Shown here piece after piece: positions 15,963-23,362 of a stretch of 36,218 nt of DNA. The position numbers were made by a program, and so were the translations under genes. The stretch covers positions 1-36,218 of the forward strand of contig CAZRKC010000025.1 in NCBI GenBank assembly GCA_964600665.1, written 5' to 3'. The DNA comes from CAZRKC01 sp964600665 (lineage in GTDB: Bacteria > Bacillota > SLNR01). Positions within the stretch are counted from its first letter, which is position 1. Every line of letters begins with the position of its first letter. Under the pieces are notes generated by a model, which searched no databases, was not told where the DNA came from, and saw only the letters and a program-made list of their open reading frames with translations.

Positions 15963-17864
15963 ATGGAGTACATTGTAGATCAATACGACGTTGTGGTGAT
16001 TGGTGCAGGTCATGCCGGGTGTGAAGCAGCACTCGCAGCGGCCCGAATGGGATGCAAAACTTTGATTGCGACCATCAATCTTGAAAATATTGCGCTAATG
16101 CCATGCAATCCATCCGTTGGTGGACCTGCAAAAGCACATCTTGTCCGAGAGGTGGACGCTTTGGGCGGCGAAATGGGGAAAAATATCGATAAGTCCTTTC
16201 TGCAGATTCGGATGCTGAATACAGGCAAAGGGCCCGCAGTCCATGCACTCCGCGCTCAGGCTGACAAAAAAAAATACCAATCAGAAATGAGAAAAACATT
16301 AGAATCGCAGCCGCTGTTGGATATCAAGCAGGCGAGTATTGACGAGATGATGGTAGAAAATGGAAATATCACGGGTGTTCGCACAAAGACGGGCTTGGTA
16401 TATCAGGCAAAGACTGTGATTATTACTTCAGGCACGTATCTCGAGGGTCGTATTGTGATAGGTCAAATGTCATATGCAGGGGGTCCCAATAATCAATTAC
16501 CCGCAGTTGGGCTTTCTGACAACCTGAGAAAATTAGGACTTGAATTGGGGCGATTCAAGACAGGAACCCCACCTCGGATTGATGGCACGACTATGGACGT
16601 TTCTCGAATGGTTCTTCAGCCGGGAGATGACCGGTGCTGGCGTTTTTCGTTCGAAAGCATCATCGAACCAAGGCACCAAATGCCGTGCTGGTTAACGTAT
16701 ACCAATGAAAAGACGCACCAAATTATCAATGACAATCTTTATCGTGCTCCTTTATACACGGGGGATATTCAAGGGGTCGGTCCACGGTACTGTCCGTCAA
16801 TAGAGGTTAAGATCGTTCGTTTTGCAGATAAGCTTTCCCATCAGATATTCATTGAACCAGAAGGAGCTGATACCAATGAGATGTATGTATCAGGCCTATC
16901 AACGTCTTTACCTGAGGATGTACAACTGGATATGCTTCATTCGATTCCTGGGCTTGAAAATGCGGAGATGTTACGGCCTGGATATGCCATCGAGTATGAC
17001 TATATCATTCCAACTCAGCTGAGTTTAAGCTTAGAATCTAAAAGCATCAAGGGGTTGTTTAGTGCAGGGCAAATTAATGGTACATCCGGATATGAAGAGG
17101 CGGCTGCACAGGGGCTCATGGCGGGGATCAATGCAGCCAGGTACGTTCAAAATAAGGCACCGGTTGTTTTGACCCGTGCCGATGCCTATATTGGTGTCCT
17201 CATCGATGACATCGTTACAAAGGGAACGACAGAACCTTATCGGGTTATGACATCCAGGGCAGAATATCGTTTGGTGCTCAGACAAGATAATGCTGATATG
17301 AGATTGACACCATTAGGATATGAAATTGGATTGATCAGTTCCAAAAGGTATCAGGAGTTCGAGAAAAAAAAGCAAGCTGTCGAAGGGGAAATCGATCGGC
17401 TCTATCAAACAACGATCTTACAAAGCGATGGGGTGAACGGGATATTAGCGCGTGCGAGTTCGTCACCTTTGCGAGGAAACGCGACATTGGCCAGCATTTT
17501 GAAAAGGCCGGAAATCAAGTATTGTGATTTGGAAGAGGTCATGAAGGAAACAGCCACTTGGAAACCAACCACTGATGAAGTATCAGAGCAGGTTGAAGTG
17601 CAAATCAAGTATGCTGGATATATCGACAAACAGCTCTTACAGATTGAACGATTTCGGAAACTTGAAGAAAGAGCGCTGCCAATCCAATTAGATTACAAGA
17701 AAATCAAGGGCTTGTCGGGAGAAGCGACCCAAAGACTGGAGCAACTTAAACCACAATCGATTGGGCAGGCTGCAAGAATTTCGGGCGTTTCACCTGCAGA
17801 CATATCGGTCCTTCTGGTATATCTTGAACAGAATAAAAGGACGGTGCAAGCCGATGATGCGTGA
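15963..17864 (+). CDS. mnmG: tRNA uridine-5-carboxymethylaminomethyl modification enzyme MnmG
   Basis: FAD-dependent partner of MnmE in U34 modification, 633 residues. The Rossmann motif GAGHAGCEAA (14-23) binds FAD, followed by the family motifs CNPSVGGPAKAHLVREVDALGG and FKTGTPPRID. The ATG at 15963 gives the typical start just before the FAD motif. Sequence upstream of it is mnmE in another frame. It ends inside the start of rsmG (11-base overlap). Confidence 0.97.
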   Translation: MEYIVDQYDVVVIGAGHAGCEAALAAARMGCKTLIATINLENIALMPCNPSVGGPAKAHLVREVDALGGEMGKNIDKSFLQIRMLNTGKGPAVHALRAQADKKKYQSEMRKTLESQPLLDIKQASIDEMMVENGNITGVRTKTGLVYQAKTVIITSGTYLEGRIVIGQMSYAGGPNNQLPAVGLSDNLRKLGLELGRFKTGTPPRIDGTTMDVSRMVLQPGDDRCWRFSFESIIEPRHQMPCWLTYTNEKTHQIINDNLYRAPLYTGDIQGVGPRYCPSIEVKIVRFADKLSHQIFIEPEGADTNEMYVSGLSTSLPEDVQLDMLHSIPGLENAEMLRPGYAIEYDYIIPTQLSLSLESKSIKGLFSAGQINGTSGYEEAAAQGLMAGINAARYVQNKAPVVLTRADAYIGVLIDDIVTKGTTEPYRVMTSRAEYRLVLRQDNADMRLTPLGYEIGLISSKRYQEFEKKKQAVEGEIDRLYQTTILQSDGVNGILARASSSPLRGNATLASILKRPEIKYCDLEEVMKETATWKPTTDEVSEQVEVQIKYAGYIDKQLLQIERFRKLEERALPIQLDYKKIKGLSGEATQRLEQLKPQSIGQAARISGVSPADISVLLVYLEQNKRTVQADDA

Positions 17865-18600
17865 TATACAAGAGTCATTAGCCTGGAAACTAACACATGG
17901 GGCAGCAGAACTGGGAATTCGATTAGATGAGAACCAAACTGCTCAATTTATGTTGTATCTGCGGGAACTGAAGGAGTGGAATCAGAAAGTCAATCTGACA
18001 GCCATAACTGAGGACGATGATGTCATACAGAAACATTTTCTGGACTCCCTCACTGTTCTTCCCCTGATTCCTGGGGGGGTGGCGACCGTTCTGGACATCG
18101 GGACAGGCGGCGGGTTGCCAGGAATTCCATTAAAAATTGTGCGACCTGAATTAGCGGTGTATTTGATGGATGCAATCCGCAAAAAAGCAGAGTTTCTGAC
18201 ATTCCTGAATCAAAAGTTAGGGTATGACATGAAAATCCTTAACATGCGAGCAGAAGATGCCGGTCAAAGTCCGGATTACCGAGAGCAATTTGATTGGGTA
18301 ATTTCAAGAGCGGTGGCTGATATGGCTGTTTTGGCTGAATATAGCTTGCCATTGGTGAAGATAGGCGGGATTTTTTGCGCAATGAAAGGTAAAGATGTTG
18401 ACGATGAAGTTAAAAATGCTCGCTACGCCGTGAAGGTGTTGGGTGGGAGATTGATAGAGATTGTCCATGTTCAGGTTCCAGGTACTGATTTGATTCGGCA
18501 TTGTATAATGGTTGAAAAAGTGCAACCAACGCCAGCGAAGTACCCGCGAAAGGCAGGTATGCCCGAAAAGCGACCGTTAGTTAGCGTGAATAAGGTTTAA
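17854..18600 (+). CDS. rsmG: 16S rRNA (guanine-N7) methyltransferase RsmG
   Basis: Methylates N7 of G527 (E. coli numbering) in 16S rRNA using SAM. It has about 248 residues, with the SAM-binding motif VLDIGTGGGLPGIPLKIV near residues 76-93 and the upstream FLDSL signature. Two adjacent ATGs (17854, 17857) are possible starts. Both overlap the end of mnmG. The order mnmE-mnmG-rsmG-noc-parA-parB is the standard Bacillota one. Confidence 0.96.
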   Translation: MMRDIQESLAWKLTHGAAELGIRLDENQTAQFMLYLRELKEWNQKVNLTAITEDDDVIQKHFLDSLTVLPLIPGGVATVLDIGTGGGLPGIPLKIVRPELAVYLMDAIRKKAEFLTFLNQKLGYDMKILNMRAEDAGQSPDYREQFDWVISRAVADMAVLAEYSLPLVKIGGIFCAMKGKDVDDEVKNARYAVKVLGGRLIEIVHVQVPGTDLIRHCIMVEKVQPTPAKYPRKAGMPEKRPLVSVNKV

Positions 18601-18622
18601 TATTTCTCAGGGCGAATGTGAT

Positions 18623-19498
18623 TTGGTGGAAAATAAGGCGAAAAACCAGAAAAAGCGGCAAACGGATCGAGAAATCCAAATTGTGTATGTAAATGCTGGG
18701 CTTATTCAGCCTAGCCCTCATCAACCAAGGAAATATTTCGACCCAATATCTTTGGATGAACTGAAAATGTCCATCGAAGCACACGGGATCCTTCAACCTC
18801 TTATTGTCAGAAAAAATGGAAACCGTTTTGAATTATTAGCTGGTGAGAGACGACTTAGAGCTGCAAAACTGGCTGGGTTATCCGAGATACCGGTAATTGT
18901 AAAGGAAATTTCTGAACAAGAAGCGGCTGCCGTTACTCTGGTTGAGAATTTGCAAAGGGATGACATCAGTTTTTTTGAGGAAGCAAGTGGGTATGAGCGG
19001 CTTGCAAATGAATTTGGATTAACGCAAAACGACATCGCGAGATTGGTTGGGAGAAGCCAGTCTGCGGTTGCTAATAAACTGAGATTATTAAAATTGCCGG
19101 AAGAAATAAAAGAAATTATTTCCCGGGAAATACTCTCTGAAAGGCACGCGCGGGCACTGGTCCGATTACCTGACTCGAAACTGCAGCAAAAGGCACTGTC
19201 AGATATTGTGGCAGATAACCTGAATGCTCGACAAACAGATGAACTTGTCGATGACTTGCTATCTGGAATTGGTTCATCACATGCTTCGAAGAAATTAAAG
19301 AAACGAATCATGGTGATTCGTGATATTCGAATTTTTCTGAATACGATTAAAGCTGCAATCAAAGCCATGCATGCAAGTGGAATAGGAGCTGAATGGGAGG
19401 AGCTTGACACTGAGGAGGCAACTGAATTTCGAATCATTGTACCAAAGAAAAGTATTGAGCTGAAAAAAATGAAGAAAACTCCGAACAGCCAAAAATAA
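18623..19498 (+). CDS. noc: Nucleoid occlusion protein Noc (ParB paralog)
   Basis: ParB-family CTP-dependent DNA clamp that in B. subtilis binds Noc-binding sites and keeps Z rings off the nucleoid. The CTP-binding motif GERRLRAA is at 74-81 and the helix-turn-helix spans about 133-158. In the recognition region it has Q146 and K152 (SQSAVANK), the residues reported to switch ParB-type to Noc-type DNA specificity, where the neighbouring ParB has R and S. The N-terminus is Lys/Arg-rich and lacks the amphipathic membrane-anchoring helix of B. subtilis Noc. The start is TTG 18623 (AGGG ten bases upstream) or GTG 18626. A perfect Noc-binding site lies inside the gene. Confidence 0.88.
   Translation: MVENKAKNQKKRQTDREIQIVYVNAGLIQPSPHQPRKYFDPISLDELKMSIEAHGILQPLIVRKNGNRFELLAGERRLRAAKLAGLSEIPVIVKEISEQEAAAVTLVENLQRDDISFFEEASGYERLANEFGLTQNDIARLVGRSQSAVANKLRLLKLPEEIKEIISREILSERHARALVRLPDSKLQQKALSDIVADNLNARQTDELVDDLLSGIGSSHASKKLKKRIMVIRDIRIFLNTIKAAIKAMHASGIGAEWEELDTEEATEFRIIVPKKSIELKKMKKTPNSQK
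19118..19131. other. Noc-binding site (NBS) inside noc
   Basis: ATTTCCCGGGAAAT is an exact match to the published Noc-binding consensus. The palindrome extends to 16 bp, TATTTCCCGGGAAATA (19117-19132). It falls in codons 166-170 of noc. I saw no second copy in the window. Confidence 0.85.
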
Positions 19499-19511
19499 TC
19501 GGCTGTTTTTT
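19484..19511 (+). terminator. Terminator after noc
   Basis: AACAGCC (19484-19490) pairs with GGCTGTT (19501-19507) around a 10-base loop that includes the noc stop codon, followed by a T-run. It separates noc from parA-parB. Confidence 0.7.
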
Positions 19512-19599
19512 CTTTATCCAGCCGAATTCGCAAATAATGGCAGGAAGGGCCATAACTATGGCGAAAAGTAATTATATAATGCAAGACAGGGGTGGAATT

Positions 19600-20361
19600 A
19601 TGGGCAAAGTGATTGCCATTGCAAATCAAAAAGGTGGGGTCGGTAAGACAACAACAGCGGTCAATTTGTCTGCATGCCTAGCTACATTGGGGAAAAAGGT
19701 GCTTTTAATTGATGCAGATCCACAAGGAAATACAACCAGTGGGCTGGGAATTGACCGAAAACTGATGCGAAACTGCATCTATGATGTTCTGATTAACCAC
19801 GTTTCGATACGCAATGTCATCGTTTCAACGGGAATTCCAAACCTTTTTGTTGTTCCATCAACAATCCAGCTCGCTGGGGCTGAGATTGAGTTGGTATCGA
19901 TTGTATCAAGAGAGCATCGGCTAAAAGAAGCCATAGCTGACATAAGGGCGCTTTATGACTATATTTTCATTGATTGCCCTCCCTCTCTTGGGCTTCTGAC
20001 CGTCAATGCTTTGACAGCAGCAGACTCGATCATGATTCCAATCCAGTGTGAATACTATGCATTAGAAGGATTAAGCCAACTTATCAATACGATAAAAATT
20101 GTTCAACGCCACTTAAATCCATACTTGACGATCGAAGGTGTTTTATTGACAATGTTCGATGCTCGAACCAATCTCTCGATTCAGGTTGTTGAGGAAGTTA
20201 AAAGGTATTTTAAAGACAAAGTGTACAGGACCGTAGTCCCCCGCAATGTTCGATTAAGCGAAGCTCCAAGCCATGGGAAGCCGATTATTTTGTATGATCC
20301 GAGATCAAGGGGCGCAGAAGTATACTTCGACTTGGCAAAGGAAGTGATTAGGAATGGCTAA
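19600..20361 (+). CDS. parA: Chromosome partitioning ATPase ParA (Soj)
   Basis: Walker-type ATPase that works with ParB-parS in origin segregation and, in B. subtilis, controls DnaA. It has 253 residues with deviant Walker A KGGVGKTT (11-18), LIDADPQGNTT and FIDCPPSLG. It lacks an N-terminal DNA-binding domain, so it is the chromosomal Soj type. The ATG at 19600 has AGGGGTGG upstream and gives the conserved start MGKVIAIANQ. An upstream TATAAT (19575-19580) lacks a convincing -35. It overlaps parB by eight bases. Confidence 0.97.
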   Translation: MGKVIAIANQKGGVGKTTTAVNLSACLATLGKKVLLIDADPQGNTTSGLGIDRKLMRNCIYDVLINHVSIRNVIVSTGIPNLFVVPSTIQLAGAEIELVSIVSREHRLKEAIADIRALYDYIFIDCPPSLGLLTVNALTAADSIMIPIQCEYYALEGLSQLINTIKIVQRHLNPYLTIEGVLLTMFDARTNLSIQVVEEVKRYFKDKVYRTVVPRNVRLSEAPSHGKPIILYDPRSRGAEVYFDLAKEVIRNG

Positions 20362-21247
20362 AAAAGGACTGGGCAGAGGGTTGGACGCATTGCTTCCTGA
20401 AATCGAGGTATCTTCAGATGACCGGATTCAAGAGATTCCATTGGATAAGATTGTTCCCAACCCGTATCAACCGAGAAAGAAATTCGATCCAGTAAAAATG
20501 ATGGAGTTGGCGGAATCAATTCGAGAGCATGGCGTCATACAGCCTGTGATCGTGAGGATTACAGATGGAACCTACGAACTTGTTGCAGGGGAACGACGCT
20601 TCCGGGCGGCAAGGGATGCCGGACTCCAAACTATTCCGGCTGTGGTTCGAGATATCCCAGATCAACGGCAAATGGAGATTGCCATGATTGAGAATCTGCA
20701 ACGCGAGGACTTAAATCCAATTGAAGAGGCATTTGGGTTACATACTTTGATTACGCGACTGAATATTACCCAGGAAGATTTAGCTAGACGGTTAAGTAAA
20801 AGCAGACCACAAATTGCGAACTCTTTGCGATTACTGCAGCTTCACCCTGAAATTCAAGATATGCTCTCAGAGGGAGCTATGTCTGCGGGCCATGGCAAAA
20901 TACTTGCCGGCATAGAAGATATAAATTTACAACTGAGCATTGCGAAAATGATCTCAGAACAAGGCATGTCCGTAAGGGAGACAGAGCGTTATCTGTCAGC
21001 TTTACGGAATGAGACGCCGAGTCGCAAAAATGCAATCACTGAACATGGAGTCAGCGCACAAATCAATTATTTACAAGATGAGCTCAAAGTGAGTTTGGGT
21101 GCAATGGTGAAAATCCTCTACCGGAACGGTAAAGGCAAAATCGAAATTCCTTATGCAAATGATGCGGAGTTAGAGCGGATTACAGACACTCTGTTAGGGA
21201 AACACCCCACAGGCGACATTGAACCGAATAAGAAATTCAGCATATAA
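20354..21247 (+). CDS. parB: Chromosome partitioning protein ParB (Spo0J)
   Basis: CTP-dependent clamp that loads at parS, spreads on DNA and recruits SMC condensin. It has 297 residues. The N-terminus MAKKGLGRGLDALLPE is the conserved ParA-stimulating segment. GERRFRAA (79-86) and ENLQRE (113-118) belong to the CTP-binding domain, and the helix-turn-helix is at about 139-160 with R151 in SKSRPQIANS, the ParB-type specificity residue. The C-terminal dimerisation domain follows. The start overlaps the parA end. The stop lies two bases before a parS-containing palindrome. Confidence 0.97.
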   Translation: MAKKGLGRGLDALLPEIEVSSDDRIQEIPLDKIVPNPYQPRKKFDPVKMMELAESIREHGVIQPVIVRITDGTYELVAGERRFRAARDAGLQTIPAVVRDIPDQRQMEIAMIENLQREDLNPIEEAFGLHTLITRLNITQEDLARRLSKSRPQIANSLRLLQLHPEIQDMLSEGAMSAGHGKILAGIEDINLQLSIAKMISEQGMSVRETERYLSALRNETPSRKNAITEHGVSAQINYLQDELKVSLGAMVKILYRNGKGKIEIPYANDAELERITDTLLGKHPTGDIEPNKKFSI

Positions 21248-21248
21248 A

Positions 21249-21264
21249 TGTTCCACGTGAAACA
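21249..21264 (+). other. parS site 1
   Basis: TGTTCCACGTGAAACA matches the B. subtilis parS consensus TGTTNCACGTGAAACA in every position. It is the left arm of a larger palindrome. Confidence 0.93.
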
Positions 21265-21286
21265 AAAACCTCTGAGAAGAGGTTTT

Positions 21287-21302
21287 TGTTTCACGTGGAA
21301 CA
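21287..21302 (-). other. parS site 2
   Basis: TGTTTCACGTGGAACA on the plus strand is the exact reverse complement of parS site 1, so the two sites face each other 22 bases apart. Confidence 0.92.
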
Positions 21303-21308
21303 ATGAAG

Positions 21309-22598
21309 CTATGAGACTACGGGGCGTTCATCAGTAAAAGCCAGATGCTCTTGTTGATCGATGATTTCTTTCAAATGGTGAACAACATTCCAAATGTCTT
21401 CATACGATGTGTATAATGCCACTGGAGCTAACCGAATTACATTGGGGTATCGGAAATCAGGAATCACCTTCCTGGCTTTTAAGGCTTCAGCGATCCGAAT
21501 TGCATCTGCATGCTCTACCGCCACATGCCCGCCTCTTTTTATGGCTTCTCTAGGCGTCCCAATAGTATATCCGTATTGGTCGTGAGGCAGCCAATAATCG
21601 ATTAATCCCATAAAATATTCTGTTTGCTTCAATGATTTAATGCGAATCGCCTCGATACNNNNNNNNNNTTCAAATATGCGCAGTGACCCTTCAAGTGCTG
21701 CTGATCCTAGCATATTAATCGTTCCGATTTGCCATGCACCAGCGTTCAATGGGCTCTCATAATCCAATCGCATGTCAAACTGACGGTCCTTGTGGTATCC
21801 CCACCAACCAGTTAATCCAGGTGTTTTTGAGTGGTGCTTCCGGTTCACATAAAGGCTTGCAGTGCATCCCGGCCCTCCATTTAAGTATTTATAGTTGCAC
21901 CAGAAAGCAAAATCAACTTCCCACTCACTGAAATGGTGCGGGACCGAGCCGACGGAGTGGCTGCAATCAAACCCAATGATCACTCCTTTTTCGTGGGCAG
22001 CCTGGGTTAAGGTTTTAATATCGAGCAACTGGCCGCTTCTATATAAAACGGAAGGTAATAAAACGAGTGAAGTATTAGGCGTCATTGCGTCGATGATGTC
22101 CTGTTCAACTAGTGTTTTCCCATCACGGCTTTTCACCAGCTTTAAATGTTGGAGGGGATCTAAGTTCTTTAACTTTAATTGAGACTGAATTGCATAAATA
22201 TCTGAAGGGAAATTGAGTTCATCTGCAATGATGATGTTCCTTTCGGAGGTTGGTTCAAAAAAGCCGGCAACCAAATTATGTAAATTCACTGTGGTTGAAT
22301 TTGTTGCCACAACTTCATCCGGATACGCTCCGACTAATTTGCTTTGGGCAGACCCGAGATGCTCCCCGAAATAATACCAAGCAGGAGAGCCTTTCATCCA
22401 CCCATTGATGCCAAGGGTTTTCCATTCATCTAAGACTCGAACAAGTGTTCTCTCTGAATCTTGCGACATGAGCCCCAATGAATTGCCATCCATGTAAATT
22501 GTCTCAGGCAAAAGATAAAATCGGGAACGTAAATGGCCTAATGGGTCGGTCTGATCGAGCATTTGTGCATATTTCAATGTCCAGTGAGTTTCGCTCAT
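21309..22598 (-). CDS. kynU: Kynureninase
   Basis: PLP-dependent enzyme that cleaves kynurenine to anthranilate and alanine (or 3-hydroxykynurenine to 3-hydroxyanthranilate). About 429 residues. The PLP lysine is K237 in NYKYLNGGPG and the pyridine-nitrogen aspartate is D211 in FDCSHS. The N-terminal MDGNSLG and WMKGSPAWYYF motifs are typical. The ATG at 22598 has GGAGGT upstream; an in-frame ATG at 22616 precedes that site. A run of 10 Ns (21659-21668) hides four residues after RIFE, but the frame is kept. No other kynurenine-pathway gene is in the window, and it is transcribed against the surrounding genes. Confidence 0.93.
   Translation of the reverse strand: MSETHWTLKYAQMLDQTDPLGHLRSRFYLLPETIYMDGNSLGLMSQDSERTLVRVLDEWKTLGINGWMKGSPAWYYFGEHLGSAQSKLVGAYPDEVVATNSTTVNLHNLVAGFFEPTSERNIIIADELNFPSDIYAIQSQLKLKNLDPLQHLKLVKSRDGKTLVEQDIIDAMTPNTSLVLLPSVLYRSGQLLDIKTLTQAAHEKGVIIGFDCSHSVGSVPHHFSEWEVDFAFWCNYKYLNGGPGCTASLYVNRKHHSKTPGLTGWWGYHKDRQFDMRLDYESPLNAGAWQIGTINMLGSAALEGSLRIFEXXXXIEAIRIKSLKQTEYFMGLIDYWLPHDQYGYTIGTPREAIKRGGHVAVEHADAIRIAEALKARKVIPDFRYPNVIRLAPVALYTSYEDIWNVVHHLKEIIDQQEHLAFTDERPVVS
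21659..21668. other. Assembly gap of 10 Ns inside kynU
   Basis: Ten undefined bases. The reading frame is the same on both sides, so the gene is probably intact, but a fixed-size placeholder cannot be excluded. The last affected codon is NGT. Confidence 0.97.
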
Positions 22599-22645
22599 AA
22601 AATTACCTCCGATCATTTATATTTTGATGTGAAGGAGAATTAAAA

Positions 22646-22662
22646 AAGGTAAAGAATACCTT
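22646..22662. repeat. Small inverted repeat in the kynU/DUF4446 divergent region
   Basis: AAGGTA-AAGAA-TACCTT lies midway between the divergent starts of kynU and the DUF4446 gene. It could be an operator or a chance repeat. No convincing promoter pair was found on either strand of this 100-base gap. Confidence 0.25.
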
Positions 22663-22700
22663 ACAACGCTTTTACTTGGATACTAACAGGAGGAAGTTCG

Positions 22701-23264
22701 ATGCAGTTTTTTGATCAACTCGAGAATATCCTGCAAAATTACGACATACTCAGAATGCTTTCTTTGATTCTGATCGTCATGGTGGTTCTTTTCGTATATG
22801 TAGTGATTATTACACTGCAGATGAAAAACCTGCAGCGAAAATACAATATTTTAACAAGAGGGATCGAAAAAAAATCATTGGACGAGTTGCTACAGCAGTA
22901 TATCGAGAAAATGGATGAGGTCATTATGCTACAGGTTCGTTCAGAAGAGGACTTAGAGGAACTGAAAAACCTGCAAAACGGATCTATGCAACATATCGGA
23001 ATCGTTCGGTACAGTGCATATGAAGATGTGGGGGGTGATTTGAGTTTTTCTATTGCCATTCTAGACGGGGATTATAGTGGTGTTATATTAACCAGTATCT
23101 TTGGCAGAAATGAGTCGCGCACATATGCGAAACCGATTGTTCGCGCTGAATCTACCTATCGTTTGACAGTAGAAGAAGAAGAGGCTGTCAGGAGGGCGAG
23201 CTTACCTCGATCCATGTCCAGAAGAGGCAGCAAAAAAAATAATAATGGCGGTTCGCTTAAGTGA
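22701..23264 (+). CDS. DUF4446 family membrane protein
   Basis: Uncharacterised protein family (DUF4446) common near parB in Clostridia-like genomes. The 187 residues have one N-terminal membrane segment (about residues 17-40, rich in Leu/Ile/Val), a short coiled region, then the conserved block IGIVRYSAYEDVGGDLSFS with ILTSIFGRNESRTYAKP. A basic, low-complexity tail ends the protein. GGAGGAAG precedes the ATG. The function is not known. Its steady position next to parB suggests a link to the cell envelope or chromosome organisation, but that is inference. Confidence 0.85.
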   Translation: MQFFDQLENILQNYDILRMLSLILIVMVVLFVYVVIITLQMKNLQRKYNILTRGIEKKSLDELLQQYIEKMDEVIMLQVRSEEDLEELKNLQNGSMQHIGIVRYSAYEDVGGDLSFSIAILDGDYSGVILTSIFGRNESRTYAKPIVRAESTYRLTVEEEEAVRRASLPRSMSRRGSKKNNNGGSLK

Positions 23265-23274
23265 CATTTAAGCG
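23254..23274. repeat. Inverted repeat at the end of the DUF4446 gene
   Basis: CGCTTAA-GTGACAT-TTAAGCG spans the stop codon. No T-run follows, so it is either a weak terminator or a protein-binding site just upstream of the next promoter. Confidence 0.35.
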
Positions 23275-23280
23275 CAGGAT

Positions 23281-23310
23281 TTGACAAACGTGTGTCGAAT
23301 TTGTTATTGT
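23281..23310 (+). promoter_or_regulatory. Candidate promoter of the M23 peptidase-bactofilin pair, with a possible Spo0A box
   Basis: Perfect -35 TTGACA (23281-23286) and a weak -10 TATTGT (23305-23310) with an 18-base spacer. TGTCGAA (23293-23299), the core of the Spo0A box, lies in the spacer. Transcription from here would begin after the ATG at 23312, which argues for the TTG start of the peptidase. Confidence 0.45.
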
Positions 23311-23362
23311 TATGTTTGAAAGGTTTCACAGGACCTTGGTCCTTTCTGAGGAGAGTGAGAAC

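Larger units (their letters stand above)
21249..21302. repeat. 54-bp palindrome: two inverted parS sites around a two-way terminator
   Basis: Two 25-base arms (21249-21273 and 21278-21302) are perfectly complementary around a GAGA loop. The outer 16 bases of each arm are parS sites. The inner part (AAAACCTCT/AGAGGTTTT) makes a terminator hairpin with a T-rich tail on both strands. It sits between the converging parB and kynU genes and can end both transcripts. Confidence 0.92.

Noticed and set aside
19575..19580. TATAAT just before parA as a promoter
   Set aside because: The expected -35 position reads ATAACT, so it is not supported, although parA must be transcribed somehow after the noc terminator.
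18793..19629. Open frame of 278 codons antisense to noc
   Set aside because: Low-complexity Ser/Phe-rich translation, no motif, fully opposite noc.
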